Origin: Petrimonas sp. IBARAKI
GTDB taxonomy: Bacteria > Bacteroidota > Bacteroidia > Bacteroidales > Dysgonomonadaceae
Reading direction: 5' to 3'
NCBI GenBank assembly: GCA_002356435.2
Contig: AP018040.2
Coordinates: forward strand, 3,286,001 to 3,350,000
DNA: 64,000 nucleotides
The position numbers were made by a program, and so were the translations under genes. Below the pieces are notes generated by a model. That model did no database searches, was not told the DNA's origin, and saw only the letters and a program-made list of their open reading frames with translations. Positions 41,511 through 50,415 of the stretch are shown here, one piece after another; positions within the stretch are counted from its first letter, which is position 1, and each line of letters begins with the position of its first letter.

Positions 41511-42014
41511 TTAGGTATAGGCTATGCTTATAATTTCATAAACGATATCTTTCTTGTCTCGTTTTAAAACAACTTTGTCTCCCTCTTTTTTATTCGTCAA
41601 TGCATTGGCCAAAGGCGATATAAAGGAGATTTTTCCTTTGGAAACATCAGCTTCATCAACACCCACTATTTGAAAAGTTTTGATTCTCCCGGTTTCTTCC
41701 ATTTTGAGAGTTACCCGTGCACCGAACCTTATTTCATCTTGAGGCTGTTCGTCTAAATTAACTATTATGGCGGTGTCGATTCTGTGGTTCAACAGATACA
41801 ATTTTGCATTAATATGGTTCTGCACTATTCGTTTCTCATTTTCATCGGCTTTGTTCAGATTTTCTTTCTCATTGATAAGTTCCTCTCTTTCGGCCAACAG
41901 TTCATCCAGTCCCTCCCGGGTTACATAATTTGTTGTTCCTTCCGGTAAATAAGCCCGGGGGGGTACTATCGGAATCTCTTCCTGATCGCTTTCTTTGACA
42001 AATCCTCTGCTCAT
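41511..42014 (-). CDS. GreA/GreB-family transcription elongation factor
   Basis: 167 residues. A Pro-rich start (EEIPIVPPRAYLPEGTTNYVT) leads into a coiled-coil (about 30-85, GLDELLAEREELINEKENL) and a C-terminal FKBP-like domain (GARVTLKMEETG, FQIVGVDEADVSKGKISFISPLANAL). Gre factors insert the coiled-coil into RNA polymerase to trigger transcript cleavage; the acidic tip here is not the classic D-E pair of GreA, so it is better called GreB/Rnk-like family. A -7 element lies at 42050-42057. Confidence 0.88.
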   Translation of the reverse strand: MSRGFVKESDQEEIPIVPPRAYLPEGTTNYVTREGLDELLAEREELINEKENLNKADENEKRIVQNHINAKLYLLNHRIDTAIIVNLDEQPQDEIRFGARVTLKMEETGRIKTFQIVGVDEADVSKGKISFISPLANALTNKKEGDKVVLKRDKKDIVYEIISIAYT

Positions 42015-42049
42015 AACAACTCACGTCTTCTATCTAATGTTTTCCTCTG

Positions 42050-42057
42050 CAAACATA
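42050..42057 (-). promoter_or_regulatory. -7 element for the Gre factor gene
   Basis: Minus-strand TATGTTTG; predicted start near 42043, about 29 nt before the ATG. Confidence 0.45.
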
Positions 42058-42213
42058 GTTGGATTCTTCAAAATATTCAAGTTTTTGTGTACATTTTTCC
42101 TCAGTATCAAGACTTAGTCTTACATGACACGCTACAGGAAGAATTGTTTTTTGTTAAAAAGACACCCGGAAATCAAGGATTGTGTAAATTCATATAAAGG
42201 TCGACACAGGCAA

Positions 42214-42245
42214 TTTGGCATATTCAACTATTGTTCATACTTTTG
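42214..42245 (+). promoter_or_regulatory. Promoter of the ABC-F gene
   Basis: TTTG at 42214-42217 and TACTTTTG at 42238-42245 with a 20-bp spacer, an excellent match to the Bacteroidota consensus. Predicted start near 42252, so the mRNA has a leader of about 128 nt. Confidence 0.75.
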
Positions 42246-42269
42246 CATTCGAATTAAAAAGATACTCCA

Positions 42270-42374
42270 ATGAAAATAAACAATTAATAGTTTGTTGGTT
42301 TTATTAAACCGACACCAGAGAGTCCCACCTACTTCGGTTTAATCCGGTTCCTGCATGGAATCCACTATTAATTG
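42270..42374 (+). promoter_or_regulatory. Structured leader of the ABC-F gene with mini-ORF (candidate attenuator)
   Basis: Three nested features: a five-codon frame MKINN (42270-42287); a perfect 10-bp inverted repeat CAATTAATAG (42281-42290) / CTATTAATTG (42365-42374) whose right arm covers the ribosome-entry region just 6 nt before the ABC-F ATG; and two exclusive stems, UUGGUUU/AAACCGA (42295-42301 with 42306-42312) against UUAAACCGA/UCGGUUUAA (42304-42312 with 42334-42342). The mini-ORF stop lies in the left arm of the outer stem, so a ribosome held there would free the start region. Regulatory role is inferred. Confidence 0.6.
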
Positions 42375-42379
42375 TAACA

Positions 42380-43984
42380 ATGAGTATTATCGTAAGTGAT
42401 ATTTCCTATCACTATTTCAATCGACCTACATTATTTGAATCGGTTAGTTTTTCCGTTTCACCAAGCGGGAAAGCGTCCCTCATCGGCAACAACGGCACAG
42501 GAAAATCCACCCTCCTTAAAATGCTGGCAGGCGAACTGACACCTTCTTCGGGCAATATCCGGGTATCGGCATCCCCTTATTACATTCCTCAACAGATTGA
42601 CTTTAAGGAGCAGACCCTGGCAGAAACCCTGGGGGTATCTGAAAAAATAAAAGCCCTGCAGGCCATCTATGGAGGTTCTGTTGACCAGGGTCATTACGAC
42701 ACCCTGAACGATGATTGGGATATCGAAGACAGGTGCCGCGTAGCTTTAACACATTGGGGATTATTGAATCTGCCTATTGACCTACCCATTTTGCAGTTAA
42801 GTGGAGGGGAAAAAACGAAAGTCTTGTTGGCGGGATTAACCGTTCACAACCCCGATGTCGTTTTGCTGGACGAGCCGACCAACCACCTCGACTACGCAGC
42901 AAGGAAGAAGCTTTATGAGTACATATCCCAGACAAAAGCTACGGTTATCATTGTCAGCCATGATATTACGCTGCTTAATCTTTTGGAGGAAACGTTCGAG
43001 TTGACCCCTAAAGGCATTAAGCTGTACGGGGGAAATTACGATTTTTACTGGTCACAGAAAGAGACTGAGAATCGCGCTTTGGAACAGCAAATTGATGCGG
43101 GACAGACGGCTTTACGGATCGCCCGAAAGAGAGCGCAAGAAATTCGCGAACGTCAGGAAAGAAGAGCGTCACACGGTGAACGGAGCAAACAGAAAGGAGG
43201 GCTTGCCCGTATCGTTTTAAATGCACGCCGCAACCTGTCTGAAAACAGCTCCGCCAAGTTGAAAGAAAAACACTCCGGAATCATTAACGACACTCAACAA
43301 CGCTTATCCGCCCTAAAAGGAAAACAACAGAGGAACAGCGAATTAAAGATTAATTTTGAGGACGCCAAACTGCATGATGGAAAAGTTTTGATTGCGGCTG
43401 AAAATTTGAATTTTGGGTACACGGAAAACAAATACCTGTGGCCTTCTCCGTTAGACACGGAAGTTCGAAGCGGAGAAAGAATACACATTCTCGGGGACAA
43501 CGGGAGTGGAAAAACAACATTGATCAAACTCTTGCTGGGTGAACTTTCACCAACACAAGGCCATGTCTCCCGGGCAGATTTTTCATATATCTATCTTGAT
43601 CAAGAGTATGCTCGGGTCAACAAAAAACTGACGGTGTTGGAATTAGCAGAACAACACAACGAAAACAACCTGTCCGACCACGAAATAAAACTGCGGCTTA
43701 ACCGCGCATTGTTTCCCCAAGAGACCTGGGATAAAAACTGTCAAGCGTTGAGTGGAGGTGAACGTATGCGCCTTTACTTATGCTGCCTGATGATTTCCAA
43801 CCACGTCCCAGATATTTTCATATTGGATGAGCCTACGAATAATCTTGATGTCTCAAGTTTATCGATACTGGCCCATACCATCAAAAAGTATCGGGGTACG
43901 GTACTGGTTATTTCCCATGATGCATATTTCATCAATGAGATCGGGGTAACAAAGAGCATTCAATTAGGAACAAAACAAAAATAA
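42380..43984 (+). CDS. ABC-F family ATPase (ribosome-associated)
   Basis: 534 residues with two ABC domains and no membrane segment. Domain 1: Walker A GNNGTGKST (36-44), signature LSGGEKTKVLL, Walker B DEPTNHLDY. Domain 2: GDNGSGKTT, LSGGERMRLYL, DEPTNNLD. Between them is a basic coiled linker (RIARKRAQEIRERQERRASHGERSK, split in two by this limit) that in ABC-F proteins reaches into the ribosomal P-site. Members act as translation factors (EttA, Uup) or antibiotic-resistance ribosome protectors. The structured leader with a mini-ORF upstream fits the antibiotic-inducible type, but the subgroup is not settled by sequence reading. Confidence 0.9.
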   Translation: MSIIVSDISYHYFNRPTLFESVSFSVSPSGKASLIGNNGTGKSTLLKMLAGELTPSSGNIRVSASPYYIPQQIDFKEQTLAETLGVSEKIKALQAIYGGSVDQGHYDTLNDDWDIEDRCRVALTHWGLLNLPIDLPILQLSGGEKTKVLLAGLTVHNPDVVLLDEPTNHLDYAARKKLYEYISQTKATVIIVSHDITLLNLLEETFELTPKGIKLYGGNYDFYWSQKETENRALEQQIDAGQTALRIARKRAQEIRERQERRASHGERSKQKGGLARIVLNARRNLSENSSAKLKEKHSGIINDTQQRLSALKGKQQRNSELKINFEDAKLHDGKVLIAAENLNFGYTENKYLWPSPLDTEVRSGERIHILGDNGSGKTTLIKLLLGELSPTQGHVSRADFSYIYLDQEYARVNKKLTVLELAEQHNENNLSDHEIKLRLNRALFPQETWDKNCQALSGGERMRLYLCCLMISNHVPDIFILDEPTNNLDVSSLSILAHTIKKYRGTVLVISHDAYFINEIGVTKSIQLGTKQK

Positions 43985-44185
43985 TTTTTTTTATACAGAT
44001 ACAAAAAAATACACTACTTTTACTTTTTTTAGAAACAGTAGGCACATAAATAGAAAAGAATCCGTGATGATGTAAACAAACCCCGACGTTTATGTCGAGG
44101 CTATCCCTTGGTAATGCTCAGGTAAATCCTTGCCCGAGTCATCTTACGTACAAATAAATACCCCAATTATCATTATGTAAAGAAG

Positions 44186-44473
44186 ATGAAAAAGTTATTG
44201 ATCATTACACTTATCTTAAGCATTGTTTCCGTTGTATTTATGGTTTTCAATTTTGCCGCTTCAACGGATATTTATCGCGATTATGTTGGAACAGCAATTG
44301 TTTCAGGACAGATCATCGATAATCTCGGTAAATTGCCCGAATGGACAACCTGTAAGGGTGAATGGCAGTTATTACGGATAGATTTAATTGTTCGGTTCAT
44401 TTTCATGCTACTGGTTACCGTGGTTCTGGCAAAATTGATAAGAAGCCACAAGGTTAGGTCAAATCACCAGTAA
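44186..44473 (+). CDS. Small membrane protein of unknown function
   Basis: 95 residues with hydrophobic helices at about 4-24 and 69-86 and an intervening soluble loop carrying a single Cys (TTCKGEW). The first helix might be a signal anchor. No family recognised. It stands 200 bp after the ABC-F gene and converges on the MATE gene with 15 bp between stops. Confidence 0.6.
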   Translation: MKKLLIITLILSIVSVVFMVFNFAASTDIYRDYVGTAIVSGQIIDNLGKLPEWTTCKGEWQLLRIDLIVRFIFMLLVTVVLAKLIRSHKVRSNHQ

Positions 44474-44488
44474 GGAAGTTAATCCCTT

Positions 44489-45862
44489 TTATTTCCTAAC
44501 CCTCATTCCTTTATACTGATAGGTAAACGTCAGGATTGTTACAAAAAACGCGATTAAATCAGCGGCAGGCATACTCATAAAAACTCCATCCAAACCAAAA
44601 TACCGGGGGAGCAAAAGTAAAAAGGGAATCAGAAAAATAAGCTGCCGCGTCAACGATAGGAACACGGCTATTTTTGCTTTTCCAACCGACTGGAAAAAGT
44701 TACTGATAACCATCTGAACGGCAATAACAGGAAACAAAACAGTGGTAATTCTCAATCCGCGGACAGAGATGTCAAGAAGCTCCCTGTCGCTGGTAAACAT
44801 GCGCATGATCAAAGTTGGGAATAGTTGGGAAAATAAAAAACCGAAAGTCATGATTAAAACACTTACGATGATCGTGTACCTGAGCGCCTTGAACGACCTG
44901 TCGATTTGTTTTGCCCCGTAGTTGTATCCTACGATTGGCTGCATACCCATTGTTAAACCAATAACAATCATCCCGAACAGGAAAAGTATCCGGTTGATGA
45001 TTCCGTATGCCCCGATAGCAAGATCACCACCATGTTTCATCAATCCGAAATTGATAATCGAAACAACAAGGCTGGAGGTGAGATTCATAAGAAAAGGAGA
45101 AACACCGATAGCCATCATGTTGACGATCGTCTTTCCGGACAATTTAAACCCCTTTATCTCAAAACGAATAAGGCTGTTCTTGTTGAAAAAGTGCATCAGC
45201 ACCCACACCAATCCCGCAAGCTGGGAGAGGACTGTGGCCAGCGCTGTCCCTTTCATGCCCCAGCCAAGAACAAAAATGAAAATTGGCGCAAGTAAAACAT
45301 TTACTGCAACTGTCAGGAAAGAAGAGAGCATTGCCTTTTTAGGATATCCGGTCACACGCATAATGTTATTCAGCCCGATAAAGACAAAACCAACAGGAAT
45401 TCCTATCATGTAAACCGACAAGAAATCACTTGCGTAAGGCAACAACGTTTCACTAGCTCCAAAAAGCTTTAAAACAGGTTCCAGGAAAAACAGCGTCACT
45501 ACCCCAAGCAATGTCCCGTTCACTGTATTTACCAAGGCAACATGTCCAAGTATACTTCGTGCGTTCTCTTCGTCTTTTTCACCTAATCTGATAGAGGTTA
45601 GTGTTGCACCTCCCACACCAATAAGGGTGGAAAAAGCGGCAAGAATATTCATAATCGGAAAAGTCACAGCCATGCCCGAAAGTGCGGATGCACCGATACC
45701 GTGCCCAATAAAAATACTGTCCACTATATGGTAAAGCGATGTGATAACCATACCGATAATAGCGGGTAAAGAGTATTGTGCGAGAAGTTTTTTGATGTCG
45801 CCCCTTCCCAAAAGGTGCGGATCGTTAGTGTTGTTTTGGCGTAACACCTTTGTTATGTTCAT
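44489..45862 (-). CDS. MATE-family efflux transporter
   Basis: 457 residues from ATG 45862; the longer frame to 45883 overlaps the promoter's -7 element. Twelve predicted membrane helices in two homologous halves. Typical segments are YSLPAIIGMVITSLYHIVDSIFIG, LIGVGGATLTS, MRVTGYPKKAML and GMQPIVGYNYGAK. MATE pumps use Na+ or H+ gradients to expel drugs and metabolites. Next to an ABC-F gene this could be part of a multidrug-response neighbourhood (inference). Confidence 0.92.
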   Translation of the reverse strand: MNITKVLRQNNTNDPHLLGRGDIKKLLAQYSLPAIIGMVITSLYHIVDSIFIGHGIGASALSGMAVTFPIMNILAAFSTLIGVGGATLTSIRLGEKDEENARSILGHVALVNTVNGTLLGVVTLFFLEPVLKLFGASETLLPYASDFLSVYMIGIPVGFVFIGLNNIMRVTGYPKKAMLSSFLTVAVNVLLAPIFIFVLGWGMKGTALATVLSQLAGLVWVLMHFFNKNSLIRFEIKGFKLSGKTIVNMMAIGVSPFLMNLTSSLVVSIINFGLMKHGGDLAIGAYGIINRILFLFGMIVIGLTMGMQPIVGYNYGAKQIDRSFKALRYTIIVSVLIMTFGFLFSQLFPTLIMRMFTSDRELLDISVRGLRITTVLFPVIAVQMVISNFFQSVGKAKIAVFLSLTRQLIFLIPFLLLLPRYFGLDGVFMSMPAADLIAFFVTILTFTYQYKGMRVRK

Positions 45863-45872
45863 AACCCGGGCA

Positions 45873-45880
45873 CAAAGGTA
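45873..45880 (-). promoter_or_regulatory. -7 element for the MATE gene
   Basis: Minus-strand TACCTTTG. Predicted start near 45866 lies about 4 nt before ATG 45862, giving a nearly leaderless mRNA. Confidence 0.5.
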
Positions 45881-45974
45881 CAAAATTTATGTCAAGCTCG
45901 TTTGGGGATTTAGATTTCTTAAGAGTTAAGTAACGCACAAAATTAAATTTTTCCGGGAAACCCCGAGAACCATC

Positions 45975-46006
45975 CTTGTTTTTCTTGAAAAAAAGAAGTA
46001 GTTTTG
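45975..46006 (+). promoter_or_regulatory. Promoter of the sugar isomerase/oxidoreductase pair
   Basis: CTTG (45975-45978), a 20-bp spacer and TAGTTTTG (45999-46006). Predicted start near 46013, about 70 nt before the gene. Confidence 0.5.
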
Positions 46007-46085
46007 CGTGGAATCAAGTCAGTCTACGAACCCGGCAAACACTTATCCTATAGTATTTTCTTAAATCATAAAAAACAGAATAAAC

Positions 46086-47075
46086 ATGGCACGATTAGTT
46101 ACACTCTATTCCCTGCAATGGGGCGATTTATCACTGGAAGAGGTTTGCGTAAAGGCAAAAGCATTCGGTTACGACGGACTTGAATTAGGATTACCCGACC
46201 ACCTGGATGTCCGTCAGACCGATCCTGCCTATTACAAGGGCATTAAAGACCTTTTGGAAAAATACGGCATGCAATTGCGAACCATCTCCTCCCACTTGGT
46301 AGGGCAAGCTGTGTGCGATAAAATTGACGAACGCCACAAAAGTATCCTCCCCGATTATATCTGGGGAGACGGCGATCCGGAAGGAGTCCGCCGACGTGCC
46401 GCTGAAGAATTAATCCTGACGGCCCGGGCAGCCCGGGTGCTGGGGGTTGACACCGTCGTAGGGTTCACCGGAAGTCCGATATGGCATTTGTTGTATTCTT
46501 TCCCTCCTGTTCCACAATCCACTATCGATAAAGGATACCAAGATTTCGCAAACCGGTTCGCACCAATTCTGGACGAATTTGAAAAGCTAGGGGTTCGTTT
46601 CGCATTAGAGGTACATCCCACCGAAATTGCTTTCGACACCTTTTCTGCCCAAAGGGCATTGGAGGCCTTGGATCATCACCCCGCTTTCGGGTTCAACTAC
46701 GATCCGAGCCATTTGGGATACCAGGGAGTAGATTACGTGGATTTTATCTATCAGTTTCCCGACCGGATTTTTCACGTGCACATGAAAGATGCTTACTGGA
46801 GTGACACTCCCAAACAAGTAGGAGTATTCGGAGGACACGTTCCTTTCGGCGACCCCCGTCGCTTTTGGAACTTCCGCAGTGTAGGGCGCGGGAAAATTAA
46901 TTTCGAGGAGATCATACGCGCACTGAACGCCATAGGGTACCAGGGGCCACTTTCGATAGAGTGGGAAGACAGTGCTATGGACCGCGAGCACGGAGCCCGT
47001 GAATCGTGTGAGTACACCAAGCGGCTGGACTTTCAGGTATCCGGACATGCGTTTGATGCTTTTTTTGCCAAATAA
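46086..47075 (+). CDS. Sugar phosphate isomerase/epimerase-like TIM-barrel protein
   Basis: 329 residues of the AP endonuclease 2/xylose isomerase-like barrel family. Begins [29 protein letters not shown], with metal-ligand motifs [37 protein letters not shown] and [15 protein letters not shown]. The exact sugar is not clear. The Gfo/Idh/MocA gene starts 19 bp after it, a frequent pairing for inositol, amino-sugar or glycoside breakdown in Bacteroidota. Confidence 0.88.
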   Translation: MARLVTLYSLQWGDLSLEEVCVKAKAFGYDGLELGLPDHLDVRQTDPAYYKGIKDLLEKYGMQLRTISSHLVGQAVCDKIDERHKSILPDYIWGDGDPEGVRRRAAEELILTARAARVLGVDTVVGFTGSPIWHLLYSFPPVPQSTIDKGYQDFANRFAPILDEFEKLGVRFALEVHPTEIAFDTFSAQRALEALDHHPAFGFNYDPSHLGYQGVDYVDFIYQFPDRIFHVHMKDAYWSDTPKQVGVFGGHVPFGDPRRFWNFRSVGRGKINFEEIIRALNAIGYQGPLSIEWEDSAMDREHGARESCEYTKRLDFQVSGHAFDAFFAK

Positions 47076-47094
47076 TCAACAAAAATACAGTGTA

Positions 47095-48264
47095 ATGGAG
47101 AACAGACGATTAAAAATGGGAATGGTCGGAGGCGGTATAACCGGCTTTATCGGAGCCATTCACCTTCGCGCAGCCTTGATGGAGAATATGGTAGAATTGG
47201 CCTGCGGATGTTTCAGCTCAAACCCGGAGGTATCGAAAGAATCGGGACGCACTTATTTCCTGCCGGACAATCGTATTTACAGCACCTACCGGGAGATGTT
47301 TGAGAAAGAAACGGACCTGCCGGAAAACGAAAGGATGGATTTCGTGGTGATCGTCACCCCCAACAAATACCATTTCGAACCGGCTATGATGGCCTTGGAA
47401 AGGGGCTTTCACGTGGTACTGGATAAACCCATGACATTCTCCCTTGAAGAAGCCAAAACACTTCAAAAAAAAGTGGAAGAAACCGGTTTGGTACTGGCTT
47501 TGACTCACGTTTACTCCGGATATCCCGCGGTAAAAGAGATGAAGGCGAGAATTGCCGCAGGAGAGCTGGGCAAGTTACGCCGTGTATACGTAGAATACCC
47601 TCAAGGCTGGCTGGCAGAACGTATCGAACTAACGGAAGGGAACAATGCGGGATGGCGTACCGATCCACAATTATCGGGGAAGGCAGGTTGTATGGGTGAT
47701 ATAGGAACCCATGCCTGGCATTTGTGCGAATACGTAACCGGATTAAAAGTGGTGGAACTTTGCGCCGAACTGAATACTTTCGTTCCCGGGCGTCCGATTG
47801 ATGACGACGGAGTGGCCATGATGCGGATGGAAGAAGGGGTAAAAGCCCTGCTTTCGGCCAGTCAGGTTGCCGTGGGTGAAGCCAACAACATCAACATCCG
47901 TGTCTATGGGGAAAAGGGAGGAATACAATGGGTTCAGGAGCATCCCAACCAGCTTTTCCTAAAAAAAGGGAACAGCCCCGAGGAAGTGATGCATATCGGC
48001 GGGAACCATCCTTACCTGGGTAAAAATACCCGGTGGAACATACGTACGCCCGGAGGGCATCCCGAAGGTTTTATCGAAGCTTTCGCCAATATATACCGTA
48101 ACTTCGCGCTGACGGTGAAGGCAAAAATGAAAAAAGCCCCCCCCTCTGCCGATATACTGGATTTTCCGGACGTGTACGACGGTGTACGGGGTATGCAATT
48201 TATTGAAACGGTCGTGGAGTCAGGATGGAGCGACGGCCCAAAATGGATAAAGTGGAGGGAGTAG
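47095..48264 (+). CDS. Gfo/Idh/MocA-family oxidoreductase
   Basis: 389 residues from ATG 47095; the frame is open further upstream but only over the end of the previous gene. NAD(P)-binding start LKMGMVGGGITGFIGAIHLRAAL; the EKP-like motif is LDKPMTFSL; the substrate domain has CMGDIGTHAWHL, whose G-D-I-G-x-H supplies the catalytic His. The substrate is a sugar or sugar acid not identifiable here. Co-transcribed with the TIM-barrel protein. Confidence 0.9.
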   Translation: MENRRLKMGMVGGGITGFIGAIHLRAALMENMVELACGCFSSNPEVSKESGRTYFLPDNRIYSTYREMFEKETDLPENERMDFVVIVTPNKYHFEPAMMALERGFHVVLDKPMTFSLEEAKTLQKKVEETGLVLALTHVYSGYPAVKEMKARIAAGELGKLRRVYVEYPQGWLAERIELTEGNNAGWRTDPQLSGKAGCMGDIGTHAWHLCEYVTGLKVVELCAELNTFVPGRPIDDDGVAMMRMEEGVKALLSASQVAVGEANNINIRVYGEKGGIQWVQEHPNQLFLKKGNSPEEVMHIGGNHPYLGKNTRWNIRTPGGHPEGFIEAFANIYRNFALTVKAKMKKAPPSADILDFPDVYDGVRGMQFIETVVESGWSDGPKWIKWRE

Positions 48265-48281
48265 TATTCCATAAAAAACAG

Positions 48282-48289
48282 TAAATTTG
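48282..48289 (+). promoter_or_regulatory. -7 element for the acyl-CoA ligase gene
   Basis: TAAATTTG; predicted start near 48296, about 19 nt before the ATG. Confidence 0.45.
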
Positions 48290-48314
48290 CAGCAAAAAAT
48301 TAAATCCAACATCG

Positions 48315-50207
48315 ATGAGCAAAACAATCATCTCTTTTTTGAACGAAGCTGTTGAGAAGTACAGCGAACGTCCGTTTCTTTACGAAGCAAGAACAGGGAC
48401 AGATTACACCTCACTCTCCTACAAGGAAGTCCAGGACAAAGCCAGGCAGTTCGCTGCCGGGTTAATGGCGTTGGGGATCGAGGCGGGCGACCGTGTCGCC
48501 CTGATTTCCGAAGGAAAAAACAACTGGGTGATAGGTGAGCTTGGGGTGCTGCATGCGGGGGCTGTCTGTGTTCCGCTTTCCGTGAAACTGGAAACGGAGC
48601 AAGACATCAGTTTTCGCGTGAATCATTCCGAATGTTGCGCGATTATGGCTTCCGATCAGCAAATAGCGAAAATCCGCCCGATGAAGGGAGCCTTTTCTAC
48701 TGTCAGGCAGTACATCCTGCTTGACCCGGAAGAAACCTTGCAGGAAAATGAAACTTTGTTTAACTCCATAATCGAACAGGGAAAGAAGTTGCTGGCCAAC
48801 AATCCGTCAGCGTTGGAAGAACGGATAAAAGCCGTTACTCCCGATTCACTGGCCAACATTTCTTACACCTCGGGAACAACAGCTAACCCGAAAGGGATTA
48901 TGTTGTCACACGGCAACTACGTTTGTAACTCGGAACAGGCAGTGGAGCATTTAAACGGAATACCTTCCCATTTCAGGCAACTACTTATCCTTCCGTGGGA
49001 TCATTCCTTCGGACACACCGCCGGAATTTATTCGTTCATGAAATGCGGAGCTTCACTGGCATCGGTAGCTATGGGTAAATCCCCTATGGAGGTTCTCCGG
49101 AACGTACCCAAAAGCCTGAAAGCGATTAACCCTCATCTGCTGATGAGCGTACCCGCACTGGCTTCCAACTTCCGAAAAAACATCGAAGCCGGAATTGAAA
49201 AGAAAGGCAAACTGACCAGTATGTTATTCCGGAAAGCCCTTAAAACAGCATATGCGTATAACAAAGAAGGCTTCAACAAAGGCTCCGGTGGACGTTTCTG
49301 GATGAAACCGCTTCTGGCCTTTTACGATAAAATCATCTTTTCAAAGGTACGTGAATCGTTTGCCAGCAATATGGAATTCTTCATTGGGGGTGGCGCCCTC
49401 CTCGATATTGAACTGCAACGCTTCTTCTATGCAATAGGCATTCCTATGTACCAAGGCTACGGCCTATCAGAAGCGACTCCCATCATCTCCGCCAATTGCC
49501 CTCATGCACACAAACTCGGTTCTTCAGGGAAACCGCTTCCGCATATGGATATAAAAATTGTGGACGACAAGATGCAGGTAGTTCCCACGGGGAAGAAGGG
49601 TGAGATCATTATCCGGGGCGGGAACGTGATGAAAGGATATTGGAAAAACCCCGAAGCCACGGCCGAGACCATTGTGGATGGATGGCTCCGGACAGGAGAT
49701 ATGGGATACATCGACAACGACGGATACCTGTATGTGCTTGGGCGCACAAAATCGCTGCTGATCAGCGATGACGGTGAGAAATTTTCTCCCGAAGGAATTG
49801 AAGAGTCCATCATGGCCCAGTCTCCGTTTATCAATCAGATTGTGTTGTACAACAACCAACGCCCCTATACCACAGCGCTTATCACCGTAAATCCCGTTGA
49901 ATTAAAAAAGCGAACGTCAGACTCCTCGGAAGCGGCTCTACTTATTGAAAAGGAAATTGCGGAATACCTCAAGGGAGGAAAGAACGACGGGATGTTCCCT
50001 TACCGGTGGCTGCCTTCCGCATTTGCCGTGATTGAAGAACCCTTTACCGAAAAGAACGGCATGGTGAACTCCACGATGAAAATCGTAAAACACAAGGTCT
50101 ATTCGGCATACGCATCGCGCATTGAAGAATTATACACACCTGCAGGGAAAAAATCAACATCACCGGCCAACCTGGAAGTACTGGGAAGACTGTTGAAAGA
50201 GAATTAA
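48315..50207 (+). CDS. Long-chain fatty acid-CoA ligase (AMP-binding)
   Basis: 630 residues, ANL superfamily. P-loop-like ISYTSGTTANPKGIMLSHGNY, YQGYGLSEATPIISAN, WLRTGDMGYIDNDGYLYVLGR and a C-terminal ...EKNGMVNSTMKIVKHKV, in which the catalytic Lys (TMKIVK) fits. It activates fatty acids to acyl-CoA at the membrane. Convergent with the Feo genes with only 16 bp between; a single-gene unit. Confidence 0.92.
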   Translation: MSKTIISFLNEAVEKYSERPFLYEARTGTDYTSLSYKEVQDKARQFAAGLMALGIEAGDRVALISEGKNNWVIGELGVLHAGAVCVPLSVKLETEQDISFRVNHSECCAIMASDQQIAKIRPMKGAFSTVRQYILLDPEETLQENETLFNSIIEQGKKLLANNPSALEERIKAVTPDSLANISYTSGTTANPKGIMLSHGNYVCNSEQAVEHLNGIPSHFRQLLILPWDHSFGHTAGIYSFMKCGASLASVAMGKSPMEVLRNVPKSLKAINPHLLMSVPALASNFRKNIEAGIEKKGKLTSMLFRKALKTAYAYNKEGFNKGSGGRFWMKPLLAFYDKIIFSKVRESFASNMEFFIGGGALLDIELQRFFYAIGIPMYQGYGLSEATPIISANCPHAHKLGSSGKPLPHMDIKIVDDKMQVVPTGKKGEIIIRGGNVMKGYWKNPEATAETIVDGWLRTGDMGYIDNDGYLYVLGRTKSLLISDDGEKFSPEGIEESIMAQSPFINQIVLYNNQRPYTTALITVNPVELKKRTSDSSEAALLIEKEIAEYLKGGKNDGMFPYRWLPSAFAVIEEPFTEKNGMVNSTMKIVKHKVYSAYASRIEELYTPAGKKSTSPANLEVLGRLLKEN

Positions 50208-50223
50208 ATGGTTTGATTCTCCT

Positions 50224-50385
50224 TTATTTTGTTTTCTGGATATGCCCGGGATTAAAATCGCATCCCTTGCACCCGCCACAAAACCCGGACTCCTTCTTCA
50301 CAAAAAAGAAACGGTAAATCTCACGAACAACCACGATGGAGACAACAATGCCGATGATGATAACGATGAACAACTGTAAACTCAT
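50224..50385 (-). CDS. FeoB-associated Cys-rich membrane protein
   Basis: A 53-residue gene, too short for usual gene calling. One membrane helix (about residues 4-20, LFIVIIIGIVVSIVVV), a basic-aromatic stretch REIYRFFFVKK and a C-terminal C-x2-C-x2-C cluster CGGCKGC (36-42), the hallmark of the FeoB-associated family. It starts 30 bp after feoB on the same strand. The cysteines may bind or hand on Fe2+, as proposed for FeoC-like partners. Confidence 0.85.
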   Translation of the reverse strand: MSLQLFIVIIIGIVVSIVVVREIYRFFFVKKESGFCGGCKGCDFNPGHIQKTK

Positions 50386-50415
50386 ATTTTAACAACAAAG
50401 AATTGGACGGAAAGT

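Larger units (their letters stand above)
42015..42379. other. Divergent regulatory region between Gre factor and ABC-F genes
   Basis: The 365-bp gap holds the Gre promoter (42050-42057), the ABC-F promoter (42214-42245) and a structured leader (42270-42374). About 150 bp between the promoters show nothing recognisable. Confidence 0.6.

Noticed and set aside
44041-44185. Possible structured RNA upstream of the small membrane protein (CCCCGAC/GTCGAGG hairpin at 44081-44100)
   Set aside because: One short hairpin with a mismatch and no known riboswitch core or T-run; not enough to call.
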